Assembly (NCBI GenBank): GCA_905178155.1
Contig: CAJINV010000003.1
Coordinates: 9,493,979-9,557,978 of the forward strand
Direction: 5' to 3'
From: Amoebophrya sp. A120
Taxonomy: Eukaryota; Sar; Dinophyceae; Syndiniales; Amoebophryaceae
DNA: 64,000 bases
Shown: positions 23,021 to 35,000 of the stretch, one piece after another
Position numbering within the stretch: position 1 is the first letter of the stretch
Layout of the letters: each line of letters begins with the position of its first letter
Made by a program: the position numbers and the translations under genes
Notes under the pieces: generated by a model
The model's database searches: none
Seen by the model: only the letters and a program-made list of their open reading frames with translations
What the model was told of the DNA's origin: nothing

Positions 23021-26000
23021 CTGATCAATGTAATCGCGCGTGAGTTTGTGTTTGGATAGTCAGCCAAAAAAAAATGCAAATCGTGGAAGCTAACATGTGT
23101 GTTCGCGTCTAGGTAAGCGAGAAATCGCGGAAAAGAAAAACGTCGGCGGTGCTGCAGCTTCGGCACCGCGCTGGAGGGACACCCAGAAACATGACACGGG
23201 GATGATTTCAATTTCTTCTTCTACCGACTGGGTCGAAGGGGGACTAGCGCAGAAGCCACTTGCTGGGCGTTCTGATTTAGAGAGGGGGCGTCGCCTGACG
23301 CATAGCCCTACGGTGAATGTATATGTAAGCTAAGCGCTTGCACTTAGGCTTAGGTTTGTATTGCAATTGCATTGCAGAGCACAAGTGGCAGCAACAAAAA
23401 ATACTCGGTCCTGAAGGCAAGCGAGCACTATCAGCTTTTGCTTAGCGTACTGTCTAAGTTCCTCTTCGTGTGGTGACTGGTACTAGTTTAGCTCTCGTAG
23501 AATTACGTGCTAGCGTATGGCGTCCTACTCCATCACTGGCAGTATGAAAATAAGGATCAGTTGCGTGCTGCTCGCTCCTGAAGGGGAGCAGGTGACTGTT
23601 AAGCGCGCCACTAGAGTTCCAGTTCCTGGGACGTCTAAGCATTTAAAAAATTGCGTCCCAACAGATTGCCACCAGCGCAAGACTAAAAATAAAAGTGCCC
23701 GCTTTGATGTCAAGCAGCTAAGTTCTTTGGGGAGTTGCCGCAGATTGGTTGTGCCGGAGCTCTTTCTATCTTTGGGGTCTTCACACGTGCCCGTGGTGAA
23801 GCTGCCAGCATCAACATCACAGTCACAAGGTCCTGATTACAAAAGCCTCCCGCGCATGCCCGTCCTTGCGTACAACAGATGCATGCGGATGCCACCAGAA
23901 TTTTGCCAGGTACTAACTGACACTGAGCCTCCTCTTCTTACCCTTCCTGGCGACTCCGTCGCTCCCGAAGCTTTGGCGATGGCACGCAAAGCAGGCCGAC
24001 GGGAATCACCGTCAACCGCGAAGTTACACCCGGCACCGCCCAGCTGCCTTTTTCATAATTCCCTATCCCCACCTTCTAAGCCCTTTGTTGCTTATCTTTT
24101 CGGATTTGTCGCTGCGCTTTCTTTAACATTTTTAGGGGTTGAAAGAATTAAGTTTTTGGTCAAGGTTTTGATTTGCGATTTTTCATTTTTTTTCTCATCG
24201 CTCTGAATGGAAAAGGAAAGCGCAGACCATCCAGCCGAAAAAGCTCGCTGCGCCGATATCAACATCTCGGCCGGTATCCAGACCAGCAGAAGCCGGGCAA
24301 AATGGAGGCCGCGCGCTTGCTGCTTCCAACCTCTCCCCCGGGTGAATACGATGAAGCCGCGGCGGCATTTTTCTCGGCTTCTGCTGACCTGGACTGCTGG
24401 CCAAGATATTAGCCTCGGCACCTCCCCAGAAGAACCCCAGACGCATGCCATCCGCCGCGAGGTATTTGGGGCGCCGGGCTGCTGGCCTGGCTTCTCCGCC
24501 CCCAGATCTCATCCTGCGGTGGCGCGTAGCGGGGTCCGGGGGAAGAGGCTGAGCAGCTGCGGGCTTGCCCGGCTGGAGGTTTGGCCGGGTCCCGGTTGCC
24601 GCCAAGGCGGCAAGTTCTCGGCTAGGCCTTTTCATGACAAAAGCGCACCAAAATGGAAGCAGGTTCTGACTTTTTCCGGGAGCTTTCCCCAGACTAACGC
24701 TTGCGCCTTTGCCCTTGCCCTGGCCCCCCCCTTTCGGCCGAACTTGGTGGCCTAAACTGGGCCGACACGGGCGCCCATATCTTGGCCTGGCGGCCTGCCT
24801 TTTCCTGCGAGTTCCCTGGAGCAAATGGCAGGGCGCCCGGCTTCTCTGCCCCCGCATCTCGTTCCGCAATCTTGCGGGACGCCGTCCGGAGGCAAAGGTA
24901 GAGCACCTTCCTGGCCAGCCACAGAGATGCTTGTCCCTGTAGTGGCTGCCGCCAAAGCGGCAAGGTTTTGGCCAGGGTTTTGCTCAGAAGAGGCTCACGG
25001 ACATGGACGCAAAGACTTACTTTTCCCGGGAGCTTCCCCCGATCTAGAAAAGTAAGCTTTTGCTTTCGCTTTGTGCTTCATCTTGTGGCCGAAAGTGCGG
25101 AGCCGAGCTGCGCCGATATGCTCGCCCATATCGTGTCGAGGCGGCCTGCTTCGTCGTGCAAGCCACCTGGAGCAACTGGCAGGGCGCCCGGCTTCTCTGC
25201 CCCCGGATCTCGTTCCACAATCTTGCGGGACGACGGGAGGAGGCAGAGGTAGAGCACCTTAACGGCCAACGACGGATATGCCTGCCCCTGTGATGGCTGC
25301 CGCCAAAGCGGCAGGGTTTTGGTCAGGGTTTTGCTCCGAAAAGGCTCACCGCAATCGAAGCAAAAACTTATTTTTTTCGGGAGCTTCCCCCGAGCTAATA
25401 AAATAAGTTTTTGCTTTCGCTTTGCCCTCCTTTTTGTGGCTGAAAGTGTGGAGCTGTTCTGGGCCGGTATGTTCGCCCACATCGTGCCCAGACAACCTAC
25501 CTGGCCCTGCAAGTTACTTGGAGCATATGGCAGGGCGCCCGTCTTTTCTGCCTCCGGATCTCGCTCCGCAATCTTGCGCGGCGACGTGCGGAGGCAGAGG
25601 TAGATCACCTTCCTGGCCAGCCACAGAGATGCTTGGCTCTGAGGTGTCCGCCGTCGACCTCATCTTCAAGCCAAAGCCTTATTTTATTAGGTCGCGTTTC
25701 GGACAAAAAAAAACTAAGGTTTAGGTTTGGAGATGAGGTCGACAACCCAACCTCAAAGATCGCCCTCTCTTTTTGCGGTCCACTTCCTGCTGGGCCACTC
25801 GCAGTGGCTGGAGGCTGGCCATGGCCGGCCCGTAGGAACTTGACCTCAAAAAGAGAGGCCGACTTTTGTCGGCTGGGTATAACGAGCTCATTTCAAATCA
25901 AAAACTTAGTTTTTTTTCTTCCGAAACACGAGCTAATAAAATAAGTTTTTGCTTTCAACACGAGCTCCGAAAGCAGCCCCGGAAAGCAGCCCTCTTGTTG

Positions 26001-29000
26001 TGGCCGGGATTTTGCCCAGTCAATCTCCGGCGGCGGATGTTGGCCATGCCTAGACCCGCACACCCGGGTGGCCGATTTGACGACAAAGACATACCGTACT
26101 AGCTCGGGGGAAGCCCCGGGAAAACCGGGCTTCCGACCTCATCTCCAAACCAAAACCTTAATTATTTTTTCTCCGAAACGCCACCTAATAAAGTAAGGTT
26201 TTGGTTTGCAGATGAGGTCGGCGGCGGACGCCTCAGAAACGGGCGTCCCTTTGGTTGGCCAGGAGGGTGGTCTACCTCTGCCTCCGAACATTGTCCCGCA
26301 AGATTGCGGAGCGAGATCCTGAGGCAGAGCAACCGGGCGCCCTGTCACTTGCCCCAAGTAACTTGCAGGGCCAGGTAGGTTGTCTGGGCACGATGTGGGC
26401 GAACATACCGGCCCAGAACAGCTCCACACTTTCAGCCACAAAAAGGAGGGCAAAGCGAAAGCAAAAACTTATTTTATTAGCTCGGGGGAAGCTCCCGAAA
26501 AAAATAAGTTTTTGCTTCGATTGCGGTGAGCCTTTTCGGAGCAAAACCCTGACCAAAACCCTGCCGCTTTGGCGGCAGCCATCACAGGGGCAAGCATCTC
26601 TTTGGCTGGCCAGGATGGTGATCTACCTCTGCCTCCGAACGTTGTCCCGCAAGATTGCGGAACGAGATCCGGAGGCAGAAAAGCCGGGCAGCCTGCTCCG
26701 CGTACCAAGTAACGCGCGAGGCGAGGCGGCTTGCCTGGCGTAGATGCCAGCCTAGATCTCGAGGGAAATGCTGACCCCCAAATCAGCCAGCGTGCGCTCG
26801 TCAGAATTGTGGCGACACCTCGCACAAAATCTGGATCGGCATCAAGGTAGAAGGGCCTTCAGCTCTGAAGGCCCGGCGGCTTTGGTTTTGCCAGCCAGAC
26901 GAAATACGAACCAAGGCACCACCTGGACAACTGCCGGGCGGTGCGAAGAGGGACAAAGGCGGGGGCTGCGAAATCTATGAAACCACGAACCAAAACCCTG
27001 ATGTAAACCTTAATTTTTTCAACCCTTAACATTTTGTGGAACACTAAACGAGATTGATCCTGATCCCAAAGACCTATCCTCTGTGTCGGCCGCGGACCCG
27101 ATTAAAAACGTGGCAAGGGAAGACGTCTTCACACGGTCCGCTGGTGCAGGGCGCCTTAGATCAGAAGAAAACCAATGCGGTGAAAGCACATTTTCATGTC
27201 CAACTCGTCATGTCTGCGCGCACTGCTATCTGGATTTTCCCCGAAGAAGCAAAAGCACCCAAATTAAAGAGCAAGACAAGCTCAAAGAAAACTGCTTAGT
27301 GCCTGCAAGGCCCGGAGGAAGAATCGAAAGGGAAGGTAAGGCGAAGGTAAAATTCGAACAAGAACTATCAAAAGCGCCTTTTTTGGTCATATCGCGAGAT
27401 CGTACACTATCAACAAACGGCTCCAATGCTCCGAGCGATGCTGGGAACGTTCAGACCCTAAATCCTAAGGTGGGCAACGCCACCGAGAGACCTGCAGTAT
27501 ATCTATCTAAGTAAATCTATGTGCTTTCTTCTATGCCTGATAAAATCAAGATGAACTTACTCGCGTGCACGAAAGGACGAATGGCGTCGATCAGCTGAGA
27601 TTGATAGGGATCCCGCGACACCGTCAACGTCTGCTGCAACACATAGTTTCCGTACTGGTCGCATGCACTTGAAACAAACATGAGCGGGCCCAGAATCTGG
27701 CACAGGAGACCTGGACTGTATAGCCACATCCTTTGTCTCCGCTTTAAGTGTCGCTACTGCGCAAATAATTAAGCCCTCTGCGTCTGCGCAGACTGTGACT
27801 GATGGAGTTGAACCACGCAAAGATCTGGGGGCTGTCATGCCGAATTACGAGCTAGCTGTGCGAAATGCTTCGGGCTGGGTTCATTTGATTTTGGCCCAAG
27901 AGTCTGCCATCAGTTGTTCACTGCCGTTGATGCGCTGCGTCGGCCCCTTCAGTATATGGCAAAACGAGGCGACGCGCTTCCAGGTTGCGGAGATGGCTCG
28001 GCGTATCCGAGAAACGGCACCCGGACATTCTGGGTTCTAATTCGATTCGCCGCTCGCCTGTTGCACGATCTGGCAACGTCGAAAGCAAGATCTCAAAAAC
28101 AAGCGGCCCGCGCCACCAAGTATCTTCAGTCCGAGGCACAGAAAAAGTAGATTACAGCGGGGCGCTGCAGCGGAGTCAGGGGCGCACGTCGCAGATGTGC
28201 CGCGGGCCGCTTTCGTCCGCTGGTTCCAAGCAGACGCCGCCGCCACACTGTCTAATCTGGGCGAGAGGTGCTACCGCTCACGCCGGGGCACACCCCACGC
28301 AGAAGTAGACCACAGCCAGAAGAGTGGCTACGTACCATCTAAGCGCAGGCGCACTCCACCAATGTGCGGGCCACTTTCCGCTGGCTTCAAACAGACGCCG
28401 CCGCCGCACTCTGGGAAGGTGCTACCGCTCACGCCGGGGCGCACCCCACGCAGGAGTGGGGCGCACCCGGAAGAGGTGCTACCACTATTCAAGCGCAGGC
28501 GCACTCCACCGATGTGCGCGCCACGCTCGGCCGGGGTGCTGCCGCCCGCGCGCGGGCGAATTTCAACCACGGGCATGCGCTCGGCGTCACAATCTTTGGG
28601 CGGGCTACTGCCTCCCACGCGGAAGCATACTAGCTTCACCGAAATGCGCGGGACGCCGCAGTCTGTGGAAGTGCCGCCGCTGCCGCCTTCGGAAGAGGGC
28701 GCCCCCACAAACAACATCGAGGCGCACGGCGTCACGCGTAGGGCTGTCGCCGCGAGGCTCGGTGGCAGCCTACGCGCGACAACCGTAGGCACTGGGACTT
28801 GAGGCCGCTGGCTGCCCGCCCCCCGAGGGAGGACGGGTGCCGCCCTCCTTGGCTGGGAAAGCGGCGCTCTGCGCGTGGTGTTCCCGGGTGCCCTCAACGG
28901 AAGCGCGGCTCAGTAACACACACTGCCACACTGAAGGCTCGCGCACGCGCGATAACACGCAACAAGCAGGGGCGCTGCGTCTGGCTCCCTTCCGGGGCCC

Positions 29001-32000
29001 GGAGCGAGGACGAAGCCTCTCTCGACCCCGGTGGGGGCTCGCAAAATTTTCGCACCCGCGCGCGCGGGTATGAAAAGCGGCGGAACGCCGGCCGCAACCC
29101 CGGCGCCCCATCTCGGGCTGATGCCGGCGCGCCTGCCAAGGCGGGCGGAGGCTGGCAGCCGGGCGCGCGCGGCGCGTCTTGGCTTGTTCGATAGATTCGC
29201 CACCGTTCGCGGCCCCATGCCCCCTCTGGCAGCACGAGGGGAGGAGCGGCCTTGCTGGCGCCGCCTAGCAATTTTGCAGAAACAAACCTACCAGCAGAAG
29301 GCTTGGGGCGCGCTGCGTCCTCTATGTCTATTCCGCCCCGGCCGTCTCGTGCCGGTTTGCCAGCTTCAGGCAGGCGTCGCGCGCCACGGAGATTCGATCC
29401 GGACCACTACAACAATGCGGCCGCGTCTGCCTTCGTTTGGGGCAGCGAAGAAAGGCAGCCGGACAAATCGGGCAAGGCTAGGTCCAACCGTTCTCCGATC
29501 GGGCCTCCGCATGCGGTCGGGCCCCTGCATCCGAACAATAGACGGCGAGCACCGCGCGCCCCCCCACGCGTCCTGCGTCGGGCGGGGGCACGGAAGGGCG
29601 GAGGGGGGGGGGGTGCGCCCGTACGGGCCCCCCCGGTGGCGCGCATGTTGCAGCGGCCCGGGGCGCTCCGTCCTGACGAAGTGCGCAGCAGGTGCTTGCA
29701 AGGGAAAAGTGGCCTACGGGCCTGCGACTCGTCCCAATCAATCCCGCCGCCGGGGCCCGGGCGCCGAAAGCTGCTGCCTGGACGAACCCTGCCGGGGGTA
29801 CACAGCCACGGTGGGCGCCGCGCCCCGGCGCGCGGCACTGATTGGGCGGCACAGTAGCCAGTCAACAACCTAGCACTGGCGCAGGCACCGCGGACGCGGG
29901 CGCGAACTACTTGCTTCAACTTCTTGCTTGCTAGGGTTTGGGGATAGAAAATGGGGCAGCTCTCGCCGGAAAAACGCATGCCCGGCGGCGGGGCTTGGCG
30001 CACTACTTGCTTCAACTTCTTGCTTGCTAGGGTTTGGGGATAGAAAATGGGGCAGCTCTCGCCGGAAAAACGCATGCCCGGCGGCGGGGCTTGGCGCACT
30101 ACTTGCTTCAACTTCTTGCTTGCTAGGGTTTGGGGATAGAAAATGGGGCAGCTCTCGCCGGAAAAACGCATGCCCGGCGGCGGGGCTTGGCGCTCTCCCG
30201 ACTTCATCTTGCGGGCCGGAACGCAAAGGGCCGCCCCCTTGTGGCGCCTTGCGTGCCGATCTTTGTCTTGTTGCGGGCTGCAGGGTGCGACTACAAAATA
30301 GCCCGAATCATCATCAGCGTGCACATTCACAAATCGCGCACTATTATGTTAGCTCTGACCGGCCGCGGCCTGGCTCGTGCAGCTGCAGATCCAATTCGCC
30401 GCGAATAATACGTATTTGCAAAGGACTTTCATCCAACTCGACGCCAATTCCAATGCGTTATATTATTTACATAGCAGCCTCTTCACTACTCAGCATGACG
30501 GAGGAGGTGCCTCCTGCGACCATACATTCCGGGGGGATGCTGCTCTCATCTTCGTACGTGGAACAACAGGTGCTGCACTACGTTGCTAACGTCCATTTTC
30601 CCCGCGTTGACGACTCCCTGAGAAAATTCGAATTGCGCGATTTGCTTGGATGGCGGATTACGTTACGGCCATTCATTGACAGACACACGGAACACCATAG
30701 CGTCGGGGCTCCGACATCTGAAAAATGAACCAACGGGAGGCGCCAAGCGACCTGCTTTGCGTGCGGCTAAAAGATACGCACCAAAACACGCGGGGGCGCC
30801 CGCCAACTCTTGTCGGGGAGTCGGGACCATCATTTGCAGGGCGCGCATCGGTCCCCCAATGTCTGGGTGGCCGAGAGACTAGAAGGGGTCCGCCGCTGCA
30901 GTGCCGGCGCTTTTTGCTCTCGCCCAGGGCGAGAGCAAAAGGCCTTTTCTCGCCGGCCTGGTGGGGCTATACGCACTCCGCCTCAGGTGCGTCATTCGGT
31001 GAGCCCCTCCCAAGCGAAGTCCCATGGCGAGGAGCTCTCCCTCCAATGTGGTGCGGGCGCTCGTGTCGGAGACTCACAGAGGCTGCGGGCCCCAGGACAA
31101 ACAGCCAAAAGGAACAAGGGGGCGCCGCGACTTGTCGCAGTGCTGTTGCTTGCACCAGGAGGCGAACGGCGCCGGCGTGGTGCGAGGCAACCTGCCACAT
31201 GCCGGGCTCCACTGGCACGTTGAGGAAGCAGCGGCTGCAGCGCTCTGTGCCACTTGTGGAGCCGGTAGGCTTCAGCGAATGGGCCACGCTCACGCGCTTT
31301 CGTGGCCATGCCGCAGCCCGCCCGAGAACACAAAGTAAGCCGGCATGCGGCTGCTCCTCCTGGTCCTGCAGGGCCTGCACTACTTTCTGTAGGCGTGTGG
31401 GTGTCGGATCGGTGTACTGCTTTCCCTCGAGTGAGAGAGATGCGCACGGACACTGCCTGTCAGAGATATTCTTGCAGAATCGGCGTCCTGTCGCCTATTC
31501 GCAAACTGTAAGTGTAACGTCTTAGGACTTATCGCGCTGTTGATCCAAAGCTACCCCGTGGCACGCGCATCAACAACTCAAAACGAACCAGCGAGCGACT
31601 CAAGGGCCACCAAAAATCAAAATCAAAAGCGGCCGCCGGGGTTCCAGCTCAAAGAAAAAACACAAACGTAGCGAATTTACAGCCATCGGGCCGGAAGTAG
31701 CGACGTCGTTTTCCATCGCTATCTCACCTTCGCACACCTTGGTCACGGGTCGGCCGCGAGGTTGCTTATTGCGGGCACGCCATGGGGCCCCGGGAATAAC
31801 GTGGCGCGCATGGAATGGCTCCCACTTCAAAAGAAAAACGTCACAGGCTTTGGCAAGCATACCAAATTCCCGCCCGAAACTAGGCCGGATGGCGTTGGGC
31901 CGGCCCGGGCGCCCCGGCAGGGGCCCAGAAAAAAAAAGCGGGCCCATCACATGTGGGCCAACTTCAGAGGCCTGGCGCGCTTTTTCTTCATGCGTTTCTT

Positions 32001-35000
32001 TGCAAATCCCTTCCGGCCTAGAAGACGGCGAAATGGTGGCCGCCATCGCAGTCGCCCAAAAGACTGCGAGATAGTGGCCGCCCCATGCGGTTCGGCTGTC
32101 TTGATTTTGCGCGCGTTATTTTTTGGGCGCTCTTTTGAGAGTCCCGAATCCATCGCCAGAATAGAAGGCGGCGGGCGCCTCAGAAGGTCGCCACTTTTGC
32201 CAGCTCGCCTGCGTCGTTTTTTCAGGCGGTACTTGCTAGACTTGGAGCCGGCATGTTTGATGCGTCGCGGGCAACTGCTCTGAATTTTTCAAGCCGGGCC
32301 GTTGTGCAAACACGCTGGCACGAGCGGACCAGGTCTACTGAGCAAAACAGAGAGAGAGACACAAGTCAATAACTAGAGTACCTCAATCAGCATATTGCGG
32401 TGGCTCTCTGGTGCAGTGGTGAGAACCTTTTCGAGCACATTAGACGAGAACTTCTGCTGACACAAATCCAGAACATGGTCTTTCAGGCGCTCGATCATTT
32501 GCGGAAGGACGAAGCGGCATCGAACTGAAAACTTTTTCCTGCTTGAGCCTCGACACCTTCGCGCTCCACCCCTATCGACGAACCCGCAGAGGGGTATTAA
32601 TATACGATGACTCGCTGCATACGCTGATATAAAGAGGTTAGCAAACACACGGAAGCGGGAGCTTCGAGGTTCATTATCAAGCGAGATCGACGAGTCAATG
32701 CAAATTAGAATTAGTCGGTCTCACCTTGCTTATAACACGACCTCCAATCGAACAGGACAAAACAGTGAGGGGTGGGTACATCCCCGCACAGGACGTTTGG
32801 CGCAGCTTCCGAGAAGCACGCTACCACTGTGCCAGGTTCTACGTACAGAGAGAAGGGGCGGAGGATAAAATAGAAGATTGGATCTCTATCATCTGTGTGC
32901 GGCGCTACAACATGACCAAGCGGAAAAGTAGTAGACAATGACGAAGGGGGCAAGCAACCGACACTCAAGAACAGGTCGCAAGAAGTGCAATATCGCTGTT
33001 GACAGTCGTAAGTCGTAGGATGTCGTGGTTGAGAGCACATGTTGGACGACATAGTTTCCATACGGATCTTGCACAAGCTCCAGCGTCGACCCCACGATAG
33101 TTTCGACAATAAAGCTAAGGCGCTCCCCAGCAGCTTTGTCCAGGCAGGTCTTCAACACGCAGCATCCCCACTGGTCACGGGCCATGCTCACGACGCTCTC
33201 GCGATCGTAGCAAAGACGCCCGAAAATCACAGGCAAAGCATTTTTGTCGTCCTCGTGCCCCAATGCTCCAGTTTTTGTTTTTCCGCCCCGCCCCCGTGAA
33301 GTAAACAACTAAGTAAGTATGTATAAAAAATCAGTCCTATTCTGCTGCTGCTCTGCGGCTAGTTGCGCTGGCCCATCTTTGCCATGATTGATTGAGAGAA
33401 GGCAGGGGATTGCAATTTGTCCGCATGTCTCGGGGGACGATCTACGACCCTCCCAGCCGGCACCTTAGGTTCCTCGCTTCGCTTATGTGGGTTCTTTTTC
33501 AAGTCCAAACAAATGGAGATAGAGCTGATAGCCATGTTTAGGCCAGCTGGGAACTAGCTGCGTGGTGGTCCCTCGACGGTGACGCAAGCGCTGCCTGTTG
33601 GAACGACGGTCGGCCCTTGGTGGTTGCCGGCGAGACCACCAAAGACCGTCCTTCCATCAAACAGCCACATCTGCGCCACAGCGTGTGTGTGTGTGTGTGC
33701 CCTGGCTCTACAGAAAAGCACGCAATAAGCAACAGACCATGGGGCATCGACATAGGAAGCGACTTGCGCTGTGCGTTTGGGTTTACTTTTACAGGGCGAC
33801 AATAAAATGACCACGGCAAGGAAATCGAAATGGCGACGTCAGTCAACTTCATGGCTGTGGCATAGAGTCACTGAAACTGTTAAGGCGCACCAAGCCGGGT
33901 GGGTGGTAGATCCTCTCCGAACCTACGCTTAAGCGGACATTCACATTTTGTGACGACCCCCTTCTCAAGTACATAGGATAGCAAAAAAAATCGGCCGCAC
34001 GTTTGTCACATTCGTTCTTCACGGATGCGGAGGCTTGATACTACGAAGAATCACATTCACATAGATACCATGCCAAGCGTCGCAAGACTTACGCGCCCCG
34101 ATTTTCATCGAGGCTTTTGACTGGCAGCATTCTTTCGGGGCCGGGACTTGACGCTGGTCTCTCTACTTGCATACCCAAAACCTCGTGGCCCCACTTGCCG
34201 TTTTCTTGGTCGGAGTGTAGTTTATTTGGGTCTTCGGAAGAGACAGCAGAAGTCGTGCTCGCACCAGCGTGCTGCTCTTCTTTCGCTTCGAGTTTTTTCT
34301 CTGGCAGCAACTTCTCCAACAACTTCACCACGACGTGGAATCCCGTGTATCCATTGCAAGTTTTTGTCATGGTCACGACATGAGCTTGCCATCAAAACAC
34401 AGCGCTAGATGCGTTCTTTGCGAGGTTTATTTTCTGGCGCGGTAGAACCGATACGATCACGATGACGAGATTTGTCACGCTTAGATCGACCACGTCCTCA
34501 TGTTTTCCTCAAGTGGAAAGCAATGGAAATCGCTTCCTGGTGAATTAAGTGGGAGTGTGGTCATGCTAACTGATACGTTGCTTTGCAAAATTGAAAATCT
34601 GCAGCCAGGCAGCCGCAATGTCCTGACTAGTGTGACACAGTCGCATTTGATATGGTAACACTTCGGCTTAGTGGTTCAACGTGGTCTATGAGACCCGAGA
34701 CAACTTGTTGAGTTCGACCGCGTCGGATCCCCTCCTCGACTGTGTGAATCGTGAAAATTTTACGTCTGAGATTCAATAATGCAAGGCAGGCGTGCCATGG
34801 CGTGGGCGCGCGTACATGCTTCTTCTTTGAATATTAAGGAGTGCGCAGGTTGGTGGAAAAGAAATTACTTATGAAGCGTGGCCCTAGCCACAAAGAAAAA
34901 CAGAGACTCTGAGGCTGTGAGACCTAAACTAAGAGACGCGCCGGAGCTCTTACGGTGTTGCATTTTGGAGGGGTATAAAACAAAAACCAACACCGCCGCG

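Larger units (their letters stand above)
23021..27560. other. PUF intron of 4.5 kb filled with repeats
   Basis: Between R8 (GCGA|GTAAGT) and the tail exon (GATCAG|TTTTGC). It holds the 350-bp tandem/inverted repeat block at 24.6-26.6 kb and a 229-codon plus-strand frame at 23517-24206 that I could not assign and do not trust. Confidence 0.55.
27697..32381. other. PUF intron of 4.7 kb, GC-rich with tandem repeats
   Basis: Bounded by GAG|GTACTC and GTGCCAG|ATTCTG (GT-AG, phase 0). It contains degenerate repeats of about 160 bp at 28.2-28.5 kb, the perfect 96-bp triplication at 29.9-30.2 kb, a palindrome at 30912-30940, and a possible small plus-strand frame at 30453-30728. Confidence 0.6.

Noticed and set aside
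23517-24206. 229-codon plus-strand frame inside a PUF intron
   Set aside because: Reads partly like protein, but there is no domain, no splice partners and a hydrophobic low-complexity end; not enough to call a gene.
29031-29873. 280-codon plus frame and overlapping minus frame of 307 codons
   Set aside because: Both depend on GC bias and the 96-bp repeat; they lie in a PUF intron and lack family features.
34087-34093. GTAAGT after the PUF R4 exon as a normal donor
   Set aside because: No AG in the right phase precedes the R5 exon; the CGGGGCG junction keeps the frame.
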